DNA of 64,000 nt from Nitrospira sp. (GCA_024331125.1 JANDJI010000001.1:404001-468000); one strand, 5' to 3'. Counted from the first letter of the stretch, positions 35,173-44,217 are shown. Numbers and translations: made by a program. Notes: generated by a model not told the origin, from the sequence alone.

Positions 35173-35328
35173 CGGCTTCGTGTCAGGCCGCGAAGCGCAC
35201 TCGTTGCGAACACAGAATGGCCGTTTCTCACTAGGAAATCACGTTGCCGCGGCGATGCGAACCCTCAACTCAACGGGGTGCTTCATGAACGGAAGGCTGC
35301 GGACACGAGGGCGCAAGCCGATCACGCG

Positions 35329-36081
35329 TCACCCGGCGTATTCGAAGGAGAGGTCGCGGGTTTGGTCGAGACGGACGTTGGTCAGGGCGCCACCGGCAAG
35401 ACGACCGGCGAGCCGATCCCACATCGTTTTGACCAAGGTCGAGCCGCTGACCGAGGACACCCCCAAGACCTGGCGGAGATCCCGCTTCTCGAACGGCTGC
35501 ACGACCTGTTCTCGCACGAGTCGATCCAGGTCGCTGATATTGGTGACCATACCGGTGACCGGGTCGATCGGCCCGTGCACGGTCACGTGCAGATCCCAGG
35601 CGTAGCCCTCGCCGTTCTCCCTGAGAGCCGTAAAGGTGTAGCGCCTGGTGACCCACGCCCGATCAAGCCCGCCCGCCGCCGTGACATCGGCATAGAGGTC
35701 TTCGTCTTCGTAGAGACGGACGGCATGAAGAGTCCCGATGTCCGATTGGGGCGCCAGTTTCGTCCAGAGCAATCGGGCGAAGTTTTCCGATGTGGGAATC
35801 CGATCCTTGAAATAGGGCATGTCCAGGTTGAGATTCTTGTGGTCGAATTCTTCCAGCACATCGAGGAGCACACGCTTCAAGTCGAACAGATTGACGACCA
35901 TGCCGGTGACGGGATCGATTTCGCCCCGCACCGTCACTTCGAGCAGATAGTTGTGTCCATGGGCGGGCGGGTTGTAGCAGGCCCCGAACACGGCTCGGTT
36001 CTTGGCTTCGTCCCATTCCGGCTTGGCGTAGCGGTGCGAAGCGGCGAACTCGATGCGTTTGGTGAGGAGAACGGATGGCAT
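35329..36081 (-). CDS. Fused double PTPS/QueD-family protein
   Basis: 250 residues made of two tandem 6-pyruvoyl-tetrahydropterin synthase-like domains. The first (1-~125) has the zinc and catalytic motif FAASHRY plus CYNPPAHGHNY, with EVTVRGEIDPVTGMVVNLFDL, so it could act as QueD (queuosine pathway) or another pterin enzyme. The second (~126-250) repeats VTVHGPIDPVTGMVTNISDL but has lost the histidines and cysteine (RRYTFTALREN, GYAWDLHV). Family members are usually about 120-140 residues. It follows DUF3501 on the same strand. The true substrate is not clear. Confidence 0.85.
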   Translation of the reverse strand: MPSVLLTKRIEFAASHRYAKPEWDEAKNRAVFGACYNPPAHGHNYLLEVTVRGEIDPVTGMVVNLFDLKRVLLDVLEEFDHKNLNLDMPYFKDRIPTSENFARLLWTKLAPQSDIGTLHAVRLYEDEDLYADVTAAGGLDRAWVTRRYTFTALRENGEGYAWDLHVTVHGPIDPVTGMVTNISDLDRLVREQVVQPFEKRDLRQVLGVSSVSGSTLVKTMWDRLAGRLAGGALTNVRLDQTRDLSFEYAG

Positions 36082-36094
36082 GGGAAAGAGTGCT

Positions 36095-36148
36095 TGGTTC
36101 CTAGTTTTCAGTTGTCAGTTCCCAGTTCCCAGTTCTCAGTGGTCGGTG
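36095..36148. repeat. Short tandem CAGTTCCC-type repeat
   Basis: About six degenerate 7-8 base units around CAGTTCCC, CAGTTGT and CAGTTCTC occur in a row, between the PTPS gene and DUF3501. This is a low-complexity intergenic repeat. No function is visible; similar runs are often noncoding spacers. Confidence 0.6.
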
Positions 36149-36158
36149 ACCGGCCCTA

Positions 36159-36749
36159 TTAGGATCCGTCGTTTAAGTCGGACAGCCATTCCTCTCGCAG
36201 GCCACCGGGAACCGGGACCTCTTCTCGATAGCCGTTGTGATCGATCAGCAACGACACGGGCTTCCGCAGATCCGCAAACGTATCTTTCATGGAGGCGGTG
36301 GGGCGAAACCGGACGAAATGGACCGCGCTGATTTTGGTCTCGTGACTGCGTCCCCCCTCGAAATCTCCATAGACCCGTTCGCCGCCCGCGACAATCGCCA
36401 CCTTTTCCCCGTGATCGAGCCCCATGAATCGATCCAGCCACATTTTCATCTCGGCCTGTTCGGTAATCTCGATCAACAACGTGGCGCTCAACTCGCCGGG
36501 AGCCGGCAGAAGCGCGTTGTACACGTCCAACTCTTCCTGCACCTTGTCCGGATCGGTAATCCGCTCGACGCGGAGCATCTCCTGAATCTGAAAGTGCAGG
36601 GTCTCCCGATTTTCAAAAATCAAGGTGACCAACGGCCCGACGGAAATCCTCCGACGGCGTTTCAGCTCGATGATCCTGGCCCGAAAGGCGTCCCGCCGCC
36701 GTTCGTAGTCCTCAATCGACAGGATATCGCTTGGCGCCAGCGCCTTCAT
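36159..36749 (-). CDS. DUF3501 family protein
   Basis: 196 residues starting MKALAPSDILSIEDYERRRD, the typical DUF3501 opening; ENRETLHFQIQEMLRVERI and HFVRFRPTASM are conserved-looking. DUF3501 genes are regularly neighbours of rubrerythrin and Fe-S oxidoreductase genes, as here, and probably belong to an oxidative-stress or electron-transfer unit. The protein has no obvious cofactor-binding cysteines. It lies 8 bases after the Fe-S oxidoreductase stop. The upstream in-frame extension to 36878 overlaps that gene and is rejected. Confidence 0.85.
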   Translation of the reverse strand: MKALAPSDILSIEDYERRRDAFRARIIELKRRRRISVGPLVTLIFENRETLHFQIQEMLRVERITDPDKVQEELDVYNALLPAPGELSATLLIEITEQAEMKMWLDRFMGLDHGEKVAIVAGGERVYGDFEGGRSHETKISAVHFVRFRPTASMKDTFADLRKPVSLLIDHNGYREEVPVPGGLREEWLSDLNDGS

Positions 36750-36757
36750 AGATCGCC

Positions 36758-38059
36758 CTACTGATTGGATGAAAGCCCGTAGGCGTCGCGAACGATCTGG
36801 ATGGGGTGTCGGGTCGCTTTGCCCCCCATGTGCGCGGACGCTCCGGCTTGGTCCAATTGTAATCCGGCCAGGGGGCAATCGGAAGCGATCAGATCGGCCG
36901 GCGCCTGCTCGATCGCGCGGACGGCCTTCGTCGCGATCTTCATCGAAAGGGGGAAAAACTCTTGTTTCGCCGACCAGAACCCGTCATGGCCGGAACACTG
37001 TTCGACGAGATCGACCCGCGCGCCGGCCGTTTCCAGCAATTCTTTCGATTTGAAGCCGATGTTTTGATCTCTCAAATGGCAGGGCATGTGGTACGCGATG
37101 CGGCCGGGGTTCGTCATGAAATCCGTCGCCAACTGCCCCGTTTTTTTCATCATCATCAGATACTCGCACACGTCGAACGTTCGCTCGGCGACCCGCTTGG
37201 TCCGCTCATCGGGGCTGAGCTCCGGATACTCGCGCTTGAGCATCAAACTGCAACTCGCCGTCGGCACCACGACGTCGTATCCCTCGGCAATCCAAGGATG
37301 CAGCCACGCGACGTTGGCGCGGGCGGCTTCTTGAATCGCTTCCATGTCTCCGTTTTCGAAATTCGGCATCCCGCAACAACGTTGTTCCGGCACCACGACG
37401 TGGACGCCGTTCTTCTCCAGCACCTGCACCGTCGCCTTGCCGATATCGGTGGCCTGATAATTGACGAGACAGGACGAGAACAGCGCGACTTTGCGAACCG
37501 GCGCGCCGGTCGCTTGAGGCCGCGCGCGGCGCTGAAACCAGCGGGGAAACGTCTCGCCGGCGAAATGGAGCACCTGCCGATCACGATGGACTCCCGCCAC
37601 CGCTTCAATGATCTTCCGGACCGGTCGACTCTGCAACAAGCCGTTGGTCACCGTGGCGGCGAGCCCGCCCAATTTCCCGATCAAGTCCGTCTTGGCCAGC
37701 AGGCGATCCCGCCATCGGACGCCGCGCTGCGCCGCCAGATGCTTTTTCCAGAGGACCATGAGATGCGGGAAGTCGATTTCATAGTGATGGGGCGGCGTAT
37801 AGGGGCAATGGTTGAAGCAGAGTTTGCAGTAATAGCACTCGTCCACCACCCGCCGATGGTCGGCGTCCGTCAACTTGGCCACGTCTCCCTCGTAGTCGTC
37901 GATCCGACCGAGCAACGTATTGAACGAGGGACACAGATTAAAACACCGGCGGCAGCCGTCGCAGACTTCATAGATCCGCAGCGTTTCTTTGAGGAGGCGT
38001 GGCGAATCGACGGGATTGATAAGGCTGAGGCCCTTCATGGGGGGAGGTGCGCACGGCAT
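36758..38059 (-). CDS. Fe-S oxidoreductase (GlpC/HdrD-like, CCG-domain)
   Basis: 433 residues. Two ferredoxin-type cluster motifs are near the N-terminus: CDGCRRCFNLCP and CYYCKLCFNHCP. The C-terminal half has two cysteine-rich CCG-type domains (SSCLVNYQ, CCGMPNFENGD, MPCHLRDQN, CSGHDGFW). This order matches GlpC and heterodisulfide reductase subunit D relatives. The donor and acceptor are unknown; a rubrerythrin encoded 58 bases upstream may be a partner. The ATG at 38035 (MKGLSLINP) is an alternative start; neither has a clear ribosome-binding site. Confidence 0.88.
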   Translation of the reverse strand: MPCAPPPMKGLSLINPVDSPRLLKETLRIYEVCDGCRRCFNLCPSFNTLLGRIDDYEGDVAKLTDADHRRVVDECYYCKLCFNHCPYTPPHHYEIDFPHLMVLWKKHLAAQRGVRWRDRLLAKTDLIGKLGGLAATVTNGLLQSRPVRKIIEAVAGVHRDRQVLHFAGETFPRWFQRRARPQATGAPVRKVALFSSCLVNYQATDIGKATVQVLEKNGVHVVVPEQRCCGMPNFENGDMEAIQEAARANVAWLHPWIAEGYDVVVPTASCSLMLKREYPELSPDERTKRVAERTFDVCEYLMMMKKTGQLATDFMTNPGRIAYHMPCHLRDQNIGFKSKELLETAGARVDLVEQCSGHDGFWSAKQEFFPLSMKIATKAVRAIEQAPADLIASDCPLAGLQLDQAGASAHMGGKATRHPIQIVRDAYGLSSNQ

Positions 38060-38117
38060 TGTGCCGTCGGCTCGAGCCTCGTAGCGGCCGAGCCGACGGC
38101 TGGTTCTACGTCCGGCG

Positions 38118-38540
38118 CTATTTCAGATTGTCCAGGCCCTTCTGAAACCGATTGGCATGCGAACGCTCGGCCTTCGCCAGCGTCTCGAACCACTCGGCCA
38201 ACTCGGGGAACCCTTCATCGCGCGCCGTCTTGGCCATTCCCGGATACATTTGGGTGTACTCATAGGTTTCGCCTTCGATCGCGCACTTGAGATTGGCCTC
38301 GGTATTGCCCATCGGACTGCCGGTCGCCGGATCTCCCACTTCCTTCAAAAAGTCCAGATGGCCGAAGGCGTGGCCGGTTTCCGCCTCCGAGGTGTCGCGA
38401 AAGAGCCCGCCGACGTCCGGATACCCTTCGATGTCGGCGCGGCGCGCAAAATAGAGATACCGCCGGTTGGCCTGTGACTCGCCGGCAAAGGCATGTTTGA
38501 GATTCTCGTAACTTTTTGTTCCTTTTAGGCTCTTGCTCAT
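38118..38540 (-). CDS. Rubrerythrin (di-iron domain only)
   Basis: 140 residues, a ferritin-like four-helix bundle. Carboxylate and histidine ligands lie in [33 protein letters not shown] and [10 protein letters not shown]. The C-terminal rubredoxin domain of classical rubrerythrin is absent, so electrons must come from another protein, plausibly the Fe-S oxidoreductase encoded next. Such proteins reduce hydrogen peroxide. A GAGGAGGA-type ribosome-binding site precedes the start. It is the first gene of the leftward cluster with Fe-S oxidoreductase, DUF3501 and PTPS. Confidence 0.93.
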   Translation of the reverse strand: MSKSLKGTKSYENLKHAFAGESQANRRYLYFARRADIEGYPDVGGLFRDTSEAETGHAFGHLDFLKEVGDPATGSPMGNTEANLKCAIEGETYEYTQMYPGMAKTARDEGFPELAEWFETLAKAERSHANRFQKGLDNLK

Positions 38541-38747
38541 ATCCTCCTCCTCTCGGCTTGAATGTCGTCAAGCTTCACCGCTGACTCCTTTTCCGTTCGT
38601 TCTGAAGAACCGACTTCCGATGGGCGGTAGGTAAGATAGCTCAGCGATCGCGATCGGTTCAAGGGCTTTTCTTACGCACGTATGATAGACTCCGCCGTCG
38701 TTGGGTCAACCGCGACTCTCAGCGGCCCTTGCCGAACCGCGCACGGA

Positions 38748-39371
38748 ATGACGAAAAAACACCTTGTCTCCTCACGGATAACCCACATCACCAATGATTT
38801 CTTCGGTCATGTTCTTTGGAGCCGATCCCTGCTTCTTTGGCTCGTCGTTTTATGCCCGCTCTTTTCCGGAGGCTGCGTCCACCGCATTCACGTCAATCCC
38901 GTCCCCACCGCCCCAGCGGCGGCTTTAATCCCAAAGTCCTTGCACCTTACCGTCCGTTCTTTGGCCCTTGAAGGCGCGGACCATCGACCGGGCATCACAT
39001 TGCTCGAATGGTCGCGCGATGATTTGCATCGGGCGATCGTGCACTACGCGGAACAACGGAAGACCTTCTCCTCGATCGTGAACGACCGGCCCGACCTCAC
39101 GTTGCAGGTGAAGGCCAAGCTGACCCTGACCTCCCGGCAGGGACGTTATCACTATCACGTCCGCGTGCAAGCGGAGATGAGCGAGACCGACCGACCGATT
39201 AAAACCTACATCGCCGAAGGCTCCGCGCCCGGCTCGATCGCTCGGTGGATCACCGCGTCGGACCGCACCCCCATCGAATCGGCGCTCAAACTGGCCTTGG
39301 ACGATTTGTTCTCCCAGATCGAAGCGGATCGATCGATCTACACAGGCGAGGCGGACACACCGGTCCCTTAG
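38748..39371 (+). CDS. Hypothetical lipoprotein
   Basis: 207 residues from an ATG at 38748. The N-terminal segment has a hydrophobic stretch followed by a lipobox (LFSGGC), so it is probably anchored to a membrane by a lipidated cysteine near residue 45. The rest resembles small periplasmic lipoproteins with no recognised domain (LTLQVKAKLTLTSRQGRYHYHV). The leader before the lipobox is long (about 44 residues), so a later start or twin-charged leader is possible. It is divergent from rubrerythrin and convergent with the MarR gene. Confidence 0.65.
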   Translation: MTKKHLVSSRITHITNDFFGHVLWSRSLLLWLVVLCPLFSGGCVHRIHVNPVPTAPAAALIPKSLHLTVRSLALEGADHRPGITLLEWSRDDLHRAIVHYAEQRKTFSSIVNDRPDLTLQVKAKLTLTSRQGRYHYHVRVQAEMSETDRPIKTYIAEGSAPGSIARWITASDRTPIESALKLALDDLFSQIEADRSIYTGEADTPVP

Positions 39372-39429
39372 CCGGGCCGGCGCAGCATCTCGCGTAATTC
39401 GAGATTCAGTCCGTCAGAGACCGTAAACG

Positions 39430-40062
39430 TCAGGCCCCCTTCGCGCGGATGGCTTGCAGGGGGATGTATTCGGGGCAATCGAGACGGAGGGCTTGATCGC
39501 CGAACGGCGCGTCGAAAAAGCGGCAGTGATGCGGCTGATCGGCTCCCTCGTGCTCGTTCGGCCGGAAGTGGGCGCACGAGACGCACGTGCGGACGACGGG
39601 GATTTCCCCTCGTTGTTGAAGCACCTGAATGAGCTTCACCAACGCCGTCAACAGGCCGACCTGCTCCTGGGGAGAAAGTTGTTCGGTCGCCGCCGCCAGA
39701 ACTTCCGGCCACGCACTCTCCGTCTTTCCCGCCTTCGCTCCCTTGGCGGTCAGATGAACTTTGATGACGCGCTGATCGGCCTCGTCCTGGCGACGACGGA
39801 CCAATCCCTTTTCGGCAAGCGTTCTGACGACCTCGGAAGCGGTCGGGAGCTTCACCGCCAATTCCCGCGCGATCGTCGAGACCGTCGCCGCCCGGCCTTG
39901 ACAGGACCGCAGATAGGTCAGCACTTGCATTTGCAAGGGGCCGACCCCTTTTCGCCCCTGCCGCCTCCACGTTCGGCTCTTCATCGCCAACCCGATTTTC
40001 GACAATCCCGCCACCAACCGATCCGGAAGAGGGTCTTGATTCATCTTCGCCGACAGGGCCAT
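39430..40062 (-). CDS. MarR-family regulator with cysteine-rich C-terminus
   Basis: 210 residues from the ATG at 40062, favoured by a GAGGCGG ribosome-binding site; a start at 40044 is possible. The winged helix is VSTIARELAVKLPTASEVVR, followed by GLVRRRQDEADQRV, the MarR wing. The C-terminal 45 residues carry four cysteines (CVSCAHF, HHCRFF, LDCPEYI), likely a metal or Fe-S site, suggesting that it senses metal or redox state. Its target is unknown. Palindromes lie 160-195 bases upstream. Confidence 0.85.
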   Translation of the reverse strand: MALSAKMNQDPLPDRLVAGLSKIGLAMKSRTWRRQGRKGVGPLQMQVLTYLRSCQGRAATVSTIARELAVKLPTASEVVRTLAEKGLVRRRQDEADQRVIKVHLTAKGAKAGKTESAWPEVLAAATEQLSPQEQVGLLTALVKLIQVLQQRGEIPVVRTCVSCAHFRPNEHEGADQPHHCRFFDAPFGDQALRLDCPEYIPLQAIRAKGA

Positions 40063-40223
40063 ACACCGCCTCTTGGGTATTGAGTATGAATCGTTGTGTT
40101 GATCTTGTTTGACGTCAAGCGGGCAGTTTATGGCGTGCGGCTCGAACCCGTCAAGCCTTGACGCGATTCGCGTCTTCGGCCGGCAGATGTAGGGGCGGAA
40201 GGGCTTTACCGCTTTTCCACTAT

Positions 40224-40256
40224 GAGGAGAAATTTCCTCTCTCGTCACGACGAGAG
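40224..40256. promoter_or_regulatory. Palindromes upstream of the MarR gene
   Basis: CTCTCGTC (40239-40246) and GACGAGAG (40249-40256) form an 8-base perfect inverted repeat with a 2-base gap. A second near-palindrome centred on GAAATTTC lies at 40224-40239. Compact, AT-and-GC mixed palindromes like these suit a MarR dimer, but they could also be an intergenic hairpin after the neighbouring stress gene. Confidence 0.4.
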
Positions 40257-40339
40257 CTTTGTCGACATTCCCTTGTCAACGTACACTTGGCGGCGGCTCG
40301 CCGATCCGGCGCGCCGCGTGTGCCGCCCCACAAGGCCGA

Positions 40340-41197
40340 TCATCGGACGACAAGGACCGAACACGAGGCATGTTGCACGACCCGAGTCGAAACGCTTCCG
40401 AGCAACGCGCGGCCGATCGCGCCGAGCCCCTTGGCGCCGGTCACGATCAAATCGGCCTTCCAGCGTTTCGCCTGCGTGAGAATCTCGCTGGCCGGCTTCC
40501 CCAATCGCATCGCTTCTTCCACCTGAAACCCGGCCTTCGCCACCTTCTCCTCGTACCGCTGCGCCAACAACTTGCCGGCCTCTCGCAGCTCCGGATACTT
40601 GAGAAACGGCATCACGTGGGTGACGGTCACCGACACCGGTTCCTGCTCAGGACCGTCGGGGGTGGGGTTGAGGTGCCGCAGCAAAAACTTCACCGCCTTC
40701 TCCGACGCCGACGATCCGTCGACGGCCAGCAAAATCCGCCGCACGGGGCGGGGCGCTTCCTTCACAACCAAGACTGAACAGGGCGCGTGATGGATCGCGT
40801 GATTCGACACGCTGCCGAGCATGAAGCGATCCAGCGCGTCGAGCCCCCGCGAGCCGATGGACAGCAACTGCACGCCGCGTCCGGCCTGTTTCATGATCGT
40901 CTCCGCTACGGCGCCGCGATCCACGATCACGGTTCCTTTGAACCCCGACTCCTTGAGCCAGGTCTCCGCCTCCTGCTTCGTGCTACGGGCATGCTCCTCC
41001 AGCCGTTTCACTTCGGCCTGAATGTATCGCTCCGTTCCCACAATGACGGGCTGTACCATGAAGGGCGCGCGCAACCCCGCGATGTCGACGACGTGCAGCA
41101 CTCGAATCGTCGGCTTGACGGCAAATGGAATCTGCGCCGACCACTCGAGCGCCCATCGACCGAACTTCGACCCATCCGTCGCCGCCAGAATTTTCAT
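40340..41197 (-). CDS. Tandem universal stress protein
   Basis: 285 residues from the ATG at 41197, which follows an AAAGGA ribosome-binding site. It has two UspA domains. Each has the ATP-binding motif: IGSRGLDALDRFMLGSVSNH in the first and TGAKGLGAIGRALLGSVSTR in the second, both of the G-x2-G-x9-GS type, so both probably bind ATP. USP proteins act in stress and redox adaptation, but substrates differ. It follows pfp on the same strand, overlapping only in the discarded N-terminal extension. Confidence 0.9.
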   Translation of the reverse strand: MKILAATDGSKFGRWALEWSAQIPFAVKPTIRVLHVVDIAGLRAPFMVQPVIVGTERYIQAEVKRLEEHARSTKQEAETWLKESGFKGTVIVDRGAVAETIMKQAGRGVQLLSIGSRGLDALDRFMLGSVSNHAIHHAPCSVLVVKEAPRPVRRILLAVDGSSASEKAVKFLLRHLNPTPDGPEQEPVSVTVTHVMPFLKYPELREAGKLLAQRYEEKVAKAGFQVEEAMRLGKPASEILTQAKRWKADLIVTGAKGLGAIGRALLGSVSTRVVQHASCSVLVVR

Positions 41198-41226
41198 GCC
41201 TTTATCCTTTCTGCATCCCTTGTCGT

Positions 41227-42477
41227 TCAAACCGTCCAGGCGAACCGATCCTTAAACGTATCGACGGACAGACCGGTGATGGCCGCATACCGGCCGAGCG
41301 TCTGCGGATTATCCAGATCATCCGTCTTCAGTCGAATCATATATTGCCGCGCGATCCGATACGACGGCGAGTCGATATCGACCATTCGGACCTTGGTCCG
41401 CCCCGTGGAGGCATCGACCATGTCCTTGAATGGAATCGGCACGAACCGGCCGTTTTGAATTGATACCATCGCCGACGTGCAGCCGTCGAGCAGATATTGC
41501 GCCGCGCAATAGCCGAGGTCGCGCGTGTATTCGATGTCATAGGGGATCGGATCGGCGCATCGAAGCTCATAGCCCACGTTCTTCGCCACGAGCGTCAGAG
41601 ACAGTCCCATCGCCTTGATCTGCTTCGTCAGCTCCCGCCGCAACACGTCCCCGATGTCCACCTCGCTCAACCGCAGATGGCCGTGTTCATCGCGCTCGAC
41701 ATAGTCCAATCCTCCGAGATCACGGGGGTCGAGGATCTCGATCACCCCCTCGGCCAACACGGCGACGCCGTCCGCCCGCCCTTGTTCCAGTCGCTTCACC
41801 ATGGCCCCCAGCAGAACGTCGACGACTTTCCGCAAGCGAACCGGCCGCTCTCGAAACTCCTCCGGAATAATCGTCACCGTGGCCCCGGCCGCCTTCCCAA
41901 TCCCCAAGGCCAGATGGCCCGCCTTGCGCCCCATCGTGACCACTAGATACCAGCGCGCGGTGGTGCGGGCGTCAACCATGAGGTTTTTGACGATTTCGAC
42001 CCCGACGTGACGGGCCGTCTGAAACCCAAAGGTAGGAATGCCGTAGGGGAGATCCAGATCATTGTCGATGGTCTTCGGCACGTGAACGACCTGAAGGCGG
42101 CCGGCCGCCCGCTCCTCCACCTTCATGGCCGAATACGCCGTGTCATCGCCTCCGATCGTCACCAGCCGCCTGACGCCCAATCCCGACAGCGTGAACAGAA
42201 CGTTGTCCAAGTGTTCCGATGATTTCGTCGGATTCGCCCGCGATGTCCCCAGATATGATCCTCCTTGAAAATGAATTCGACTGACTTCCTCGATCGAGAG
42301 AGGCCTCACCTGACCGGTGCCTCCTTCCATCAGCCATTTAAACCCGTCCAAGATGCCGATCACATCGTCTCCGCCGAGAATGCCGCGGATCGTCGCGGCG
42401 CTGATGACGCTGTTGATCCCGGGCGCCGGCCCCCCTCCGACCAGAATCCCCATCACGGTCCGCTCTGAAGCCATCAT
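41227..42477 (-). CDS. pfp: PPi-type phosphofructokinase
   Basis: 416 residues of the phosphofructokinase family, which interconverts fructose 6-phosphate and fructose 1,6-bisphosphate. Residues 109-112 are GGDD (ATP-type enzymes have GGDG), and 134-140 are PKTIDND (ATP-type have PGTIDND). Both differences are marks of the reversible pyrophosphate-dependent enzyme; the donor is inferred, not shown. The ribosome-binding site AAGGAGGGGG precedes the first of two ATGs. It is co-directional with, and immediately upstream of, a universal stress gene. Confidence 0.93.
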   Translation of the reverse strand: MMASERTVMGILVGGGPAPGINSVISAATIRGILGGDDVIGILDGFKWLMEGGTGQVRPLSIEEVSRIHFQGGSYLGTSRANPTKSSEHLDNVLFTLSGLGVRRLVTIGGDDTAYSAMKVEERAAGRLQVVHVPKTIDNDLDLPYGIPTFGFQTARHVGVEIVKNLMVDARTTARWYLVVTMGRKAGHLALGIGKAAGATVTIIPEEFRERPVRLRKVVDVLLGAMVKRLEQGRADGVAVLAEGVIEILDPRDLGGLDYVERDEHGHLRLSEVDIGDVLRRELTKQIKAMGLSLTLVAKNVGYELRCADPIPYDIEYTRDLGYCAAQYLLDGCTSAMVSIQNGRFVPIPFKDMVDASTGRTKVRMVDIDSPSYRIARQYMIRLKTDDLDNPQTLGRYAAITGLSVDTFKDRFAWTV

Positions 42478-42587
42478 CCCCCTCCTTCTATTCCGCGTCC
42501 GCCCGACCCTCTCGTGGGGATCTGCGACACGATGACATCTTTCAATGAAAGACTCTCAACGCCGGCCTCGATCGATGATCGGCCCGC

Positions 42588-43973
42588 CTACTCAGCAGGC
42601 ACTTCATCTAAACCGACGTGGGCCCGAAGACGATTGTACTCGAACGCGGGCAGGCCCGTTCGCCGACGGCCCGGATCGTGCGCAGCCATTTCATCGATCA
42701 GGGCGCCGACCGTTTTGCGCATCGACGGACTCTGGGCGGCGTGGCGCGGCGTTCGGCCGCCAAGCACAACGTGCGGCTGGTCCGCCCACTCCAGGTAAGC
42801 CTTTTCCAAAAACCGAGCCAGCAAGGCGCGGTCTTCTTCCGGCGTCACGACCACCGTCGGCGGATCACCGGTCATCAGATCGGCCACCGACAGTTTTCGT
42901 GCCGGTGGTTCAACCGTCTCACCGCGAAAGTGCAGGGAAAAGCCCAAGGCGGCCGCCAGTTCATGTTTGATCCGATCAAGCCGCTCAGGGCCGTCGCATT
43001 CCACGATCAACTGGCTGGACGTCAACGTCAGCCTCGCCACGATCTCCATTCCGGCTCCGGTCTCGGCTCGCTGAACCCACACGGATGCCGACGGGGGACC
43101 GGAACCGGTCTTCTCGCCCGCCAATCGACGGGCGGATTGTTCGGGCTCCAACTCTTTCATGGCCGACAATTGGTCGGCAAACACCCGACGCTCATGGTGA
43201 TCGTAGAGAGCCACAGCGTAGAGGTACGGCCGACCGTCCGGGCCACGATAGCGGATGTGGACGACGGCGTCCACCAGTGCGTCAAGGCGCAACTGCGCGA
43301 ACGCCCAGAGCAGCATATAGCCGTATCGTTTGGTGAACTCCCTCCATTCTCCAAGCGTAAAGGATCCGGTCTCGATCTCCAGCTCGCGGCGCCATTCGGC
43401 GACCGTCTCGATCAACACCGCGGCATCCTCCGGAGAGACAAGCAACCCGCATCCGCCCCATACGGCGTCGGACGATCCCTTGTCCGGCCGGCCGATGACG
43501 CGGGTGAGGATTCCGGACCCGGGCGGCGCATCCTTGATGAAATCCCCGCCGGGCAGATGCACCGTCGTTCCATCGCCGAGAGACCGCGCCGTCACCCGCC
43601 CCGGGTCCGACGAGACCAGCTCGAACACATCCATACGGGAATGTTTCAATGGGTCGAGCCACGCCCGTTCCTCGTCGGGAATATGTTCGGTGACGACGTC
43701 TCGCAACTGTTCGATGAGGCTCAATTGTCCGTCTTCGGGATAAAAATCGCAGATCACGAACAGACCGGCCAGCTCGGTCTCCTGCGCCAGGGGCAAGACG
43801 ACCCCCCCCACGCCTTCTCCGATGTACGGCTTGAGCGCCCGCGCCAACGCCAGTTCACGCTGAAAGGAAAAACCCGGCTTGAGCGACAGCGCGTCAAGCC
43901 GCGCCAGCACCGCGGCCAAGGACGGAGGAAGCGGAACAAAGAACCCCGCCGCCCGCTCACTCCCGAGCTTCAT
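42588..43973 (-). CDS. Conserved hypothetical protein with a MbcA/ParS-like end
   Basis: 461 residues, soluble; not recognised as a known enzyme. The last ~70 residues (VLGGRTPRHAAQSPSMRKTV and EYNRLRAHVGLDEV) resemble the C-termini of SEC-C/MbcA-ParS-type proteins, but the rest has no clear match. It overlaps the DUF2934 gene by 17 bases and is transcribed with it, so the two are likely linked in function. A signal peptide and membrane segments are absent. Confidence 0.6.
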   Translation of the reverse strand: MKLGSERAAGFFVPLPPSLAAVLARLDALSLKPGFSFQRELALARALKPYIGEGVGGVVLPLAQETELAGLFVICDFYPEDGQLSLIEQLRDVVTEHIPDEERAWLDPLKHSRMDVFELVSSDPGRVTARSLGDGTTVHLPGGDFIKDAPPGSGILTRVIGRPDKGSSDAVWGGCGLLVSPEDAAVLIETVAEWRRELEIETGSFTLGEWREFTKRYGYMLLWAFAQLRLDALVDAVVHIRYRGPDGRPYLYAVALYDHHERRVFADQLSAMKELEPEQSARRLAGEKTGSGPPSASVWVQRAETGAGMEIVARLTLTSSQLIVECDGPERLDRIKHELAAALGFSLHFRGETVEPPARKLSVADLMTGDPPTVVVTPEEDRALLARFLEKAYLEWADQPHVVLGGRTPRHAAQSPSMRKTVGALIDEMAAHDPGRRRTGLPAFEYNRLRAHVGLDEVPAE

Positions 43974-44190
43974 GGATTTCTTCCATCACGATGGCTTCCG
44001 CCTCGAACCAGTCTCGGAGATCGTCGCCGTCCGGGCGCCCCCGCTGCTCCCATAGCTCGTAAGCCTTTTTCGCGATTCGCTCCCACATCCCGTCTGGCAA
44101 TTCAATCGGTTTGCTCGAAACGGCGGCGGCAACGGCGGTCGATGACCGCCCTTTCGAAGAACCGGTTTTCTTCGTCTTCTTCTCGCGCAT
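43957..44190 (-). CDS. DUF2934 domain protein
   Basis: 77 residues. The DUF2934 signature is present in WERIAKKAYELWEQRGRPDGDDLRDWFEAE. The first ~28 residues are lysine- and serine-rich and may bind nucleic acid or be disordered. Function unknown. The family is frequent in Nitrospirota, Acidobacteriota and proteobacteria. It starts the small leftward pair with the 461-residue protein. Confidence 0.82.
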   Translation of the reverse strand: MREKKTKKTGSSKGRSSTAVAAAVSSKPIELPDGMWERIAKKAYELWEQRGRPDGDDLRDWFEAEAIVMEEIHEARE

Positions 44191-44217
44191 GACACACTCC
44201 TGGGTTTCGGTTGACGG

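Noticed and set aside
33868..36162. Long plus-strand frame spanning the helicase start and PTPS gene
   Set aside because: It crosses two well-supported minus-strand genes and has no domain.
40063..40248. N-terminal extension of the MarR protein
   Set aside because: Unrelated composition, and the start at 40062 has a better ribosome-binding site.
42588..44192. Long open frame on the opposite strand of the 461-residue protein
   Set aside because: A GC-rich shadow; the composition is arginine-rich and unlike a real protein.
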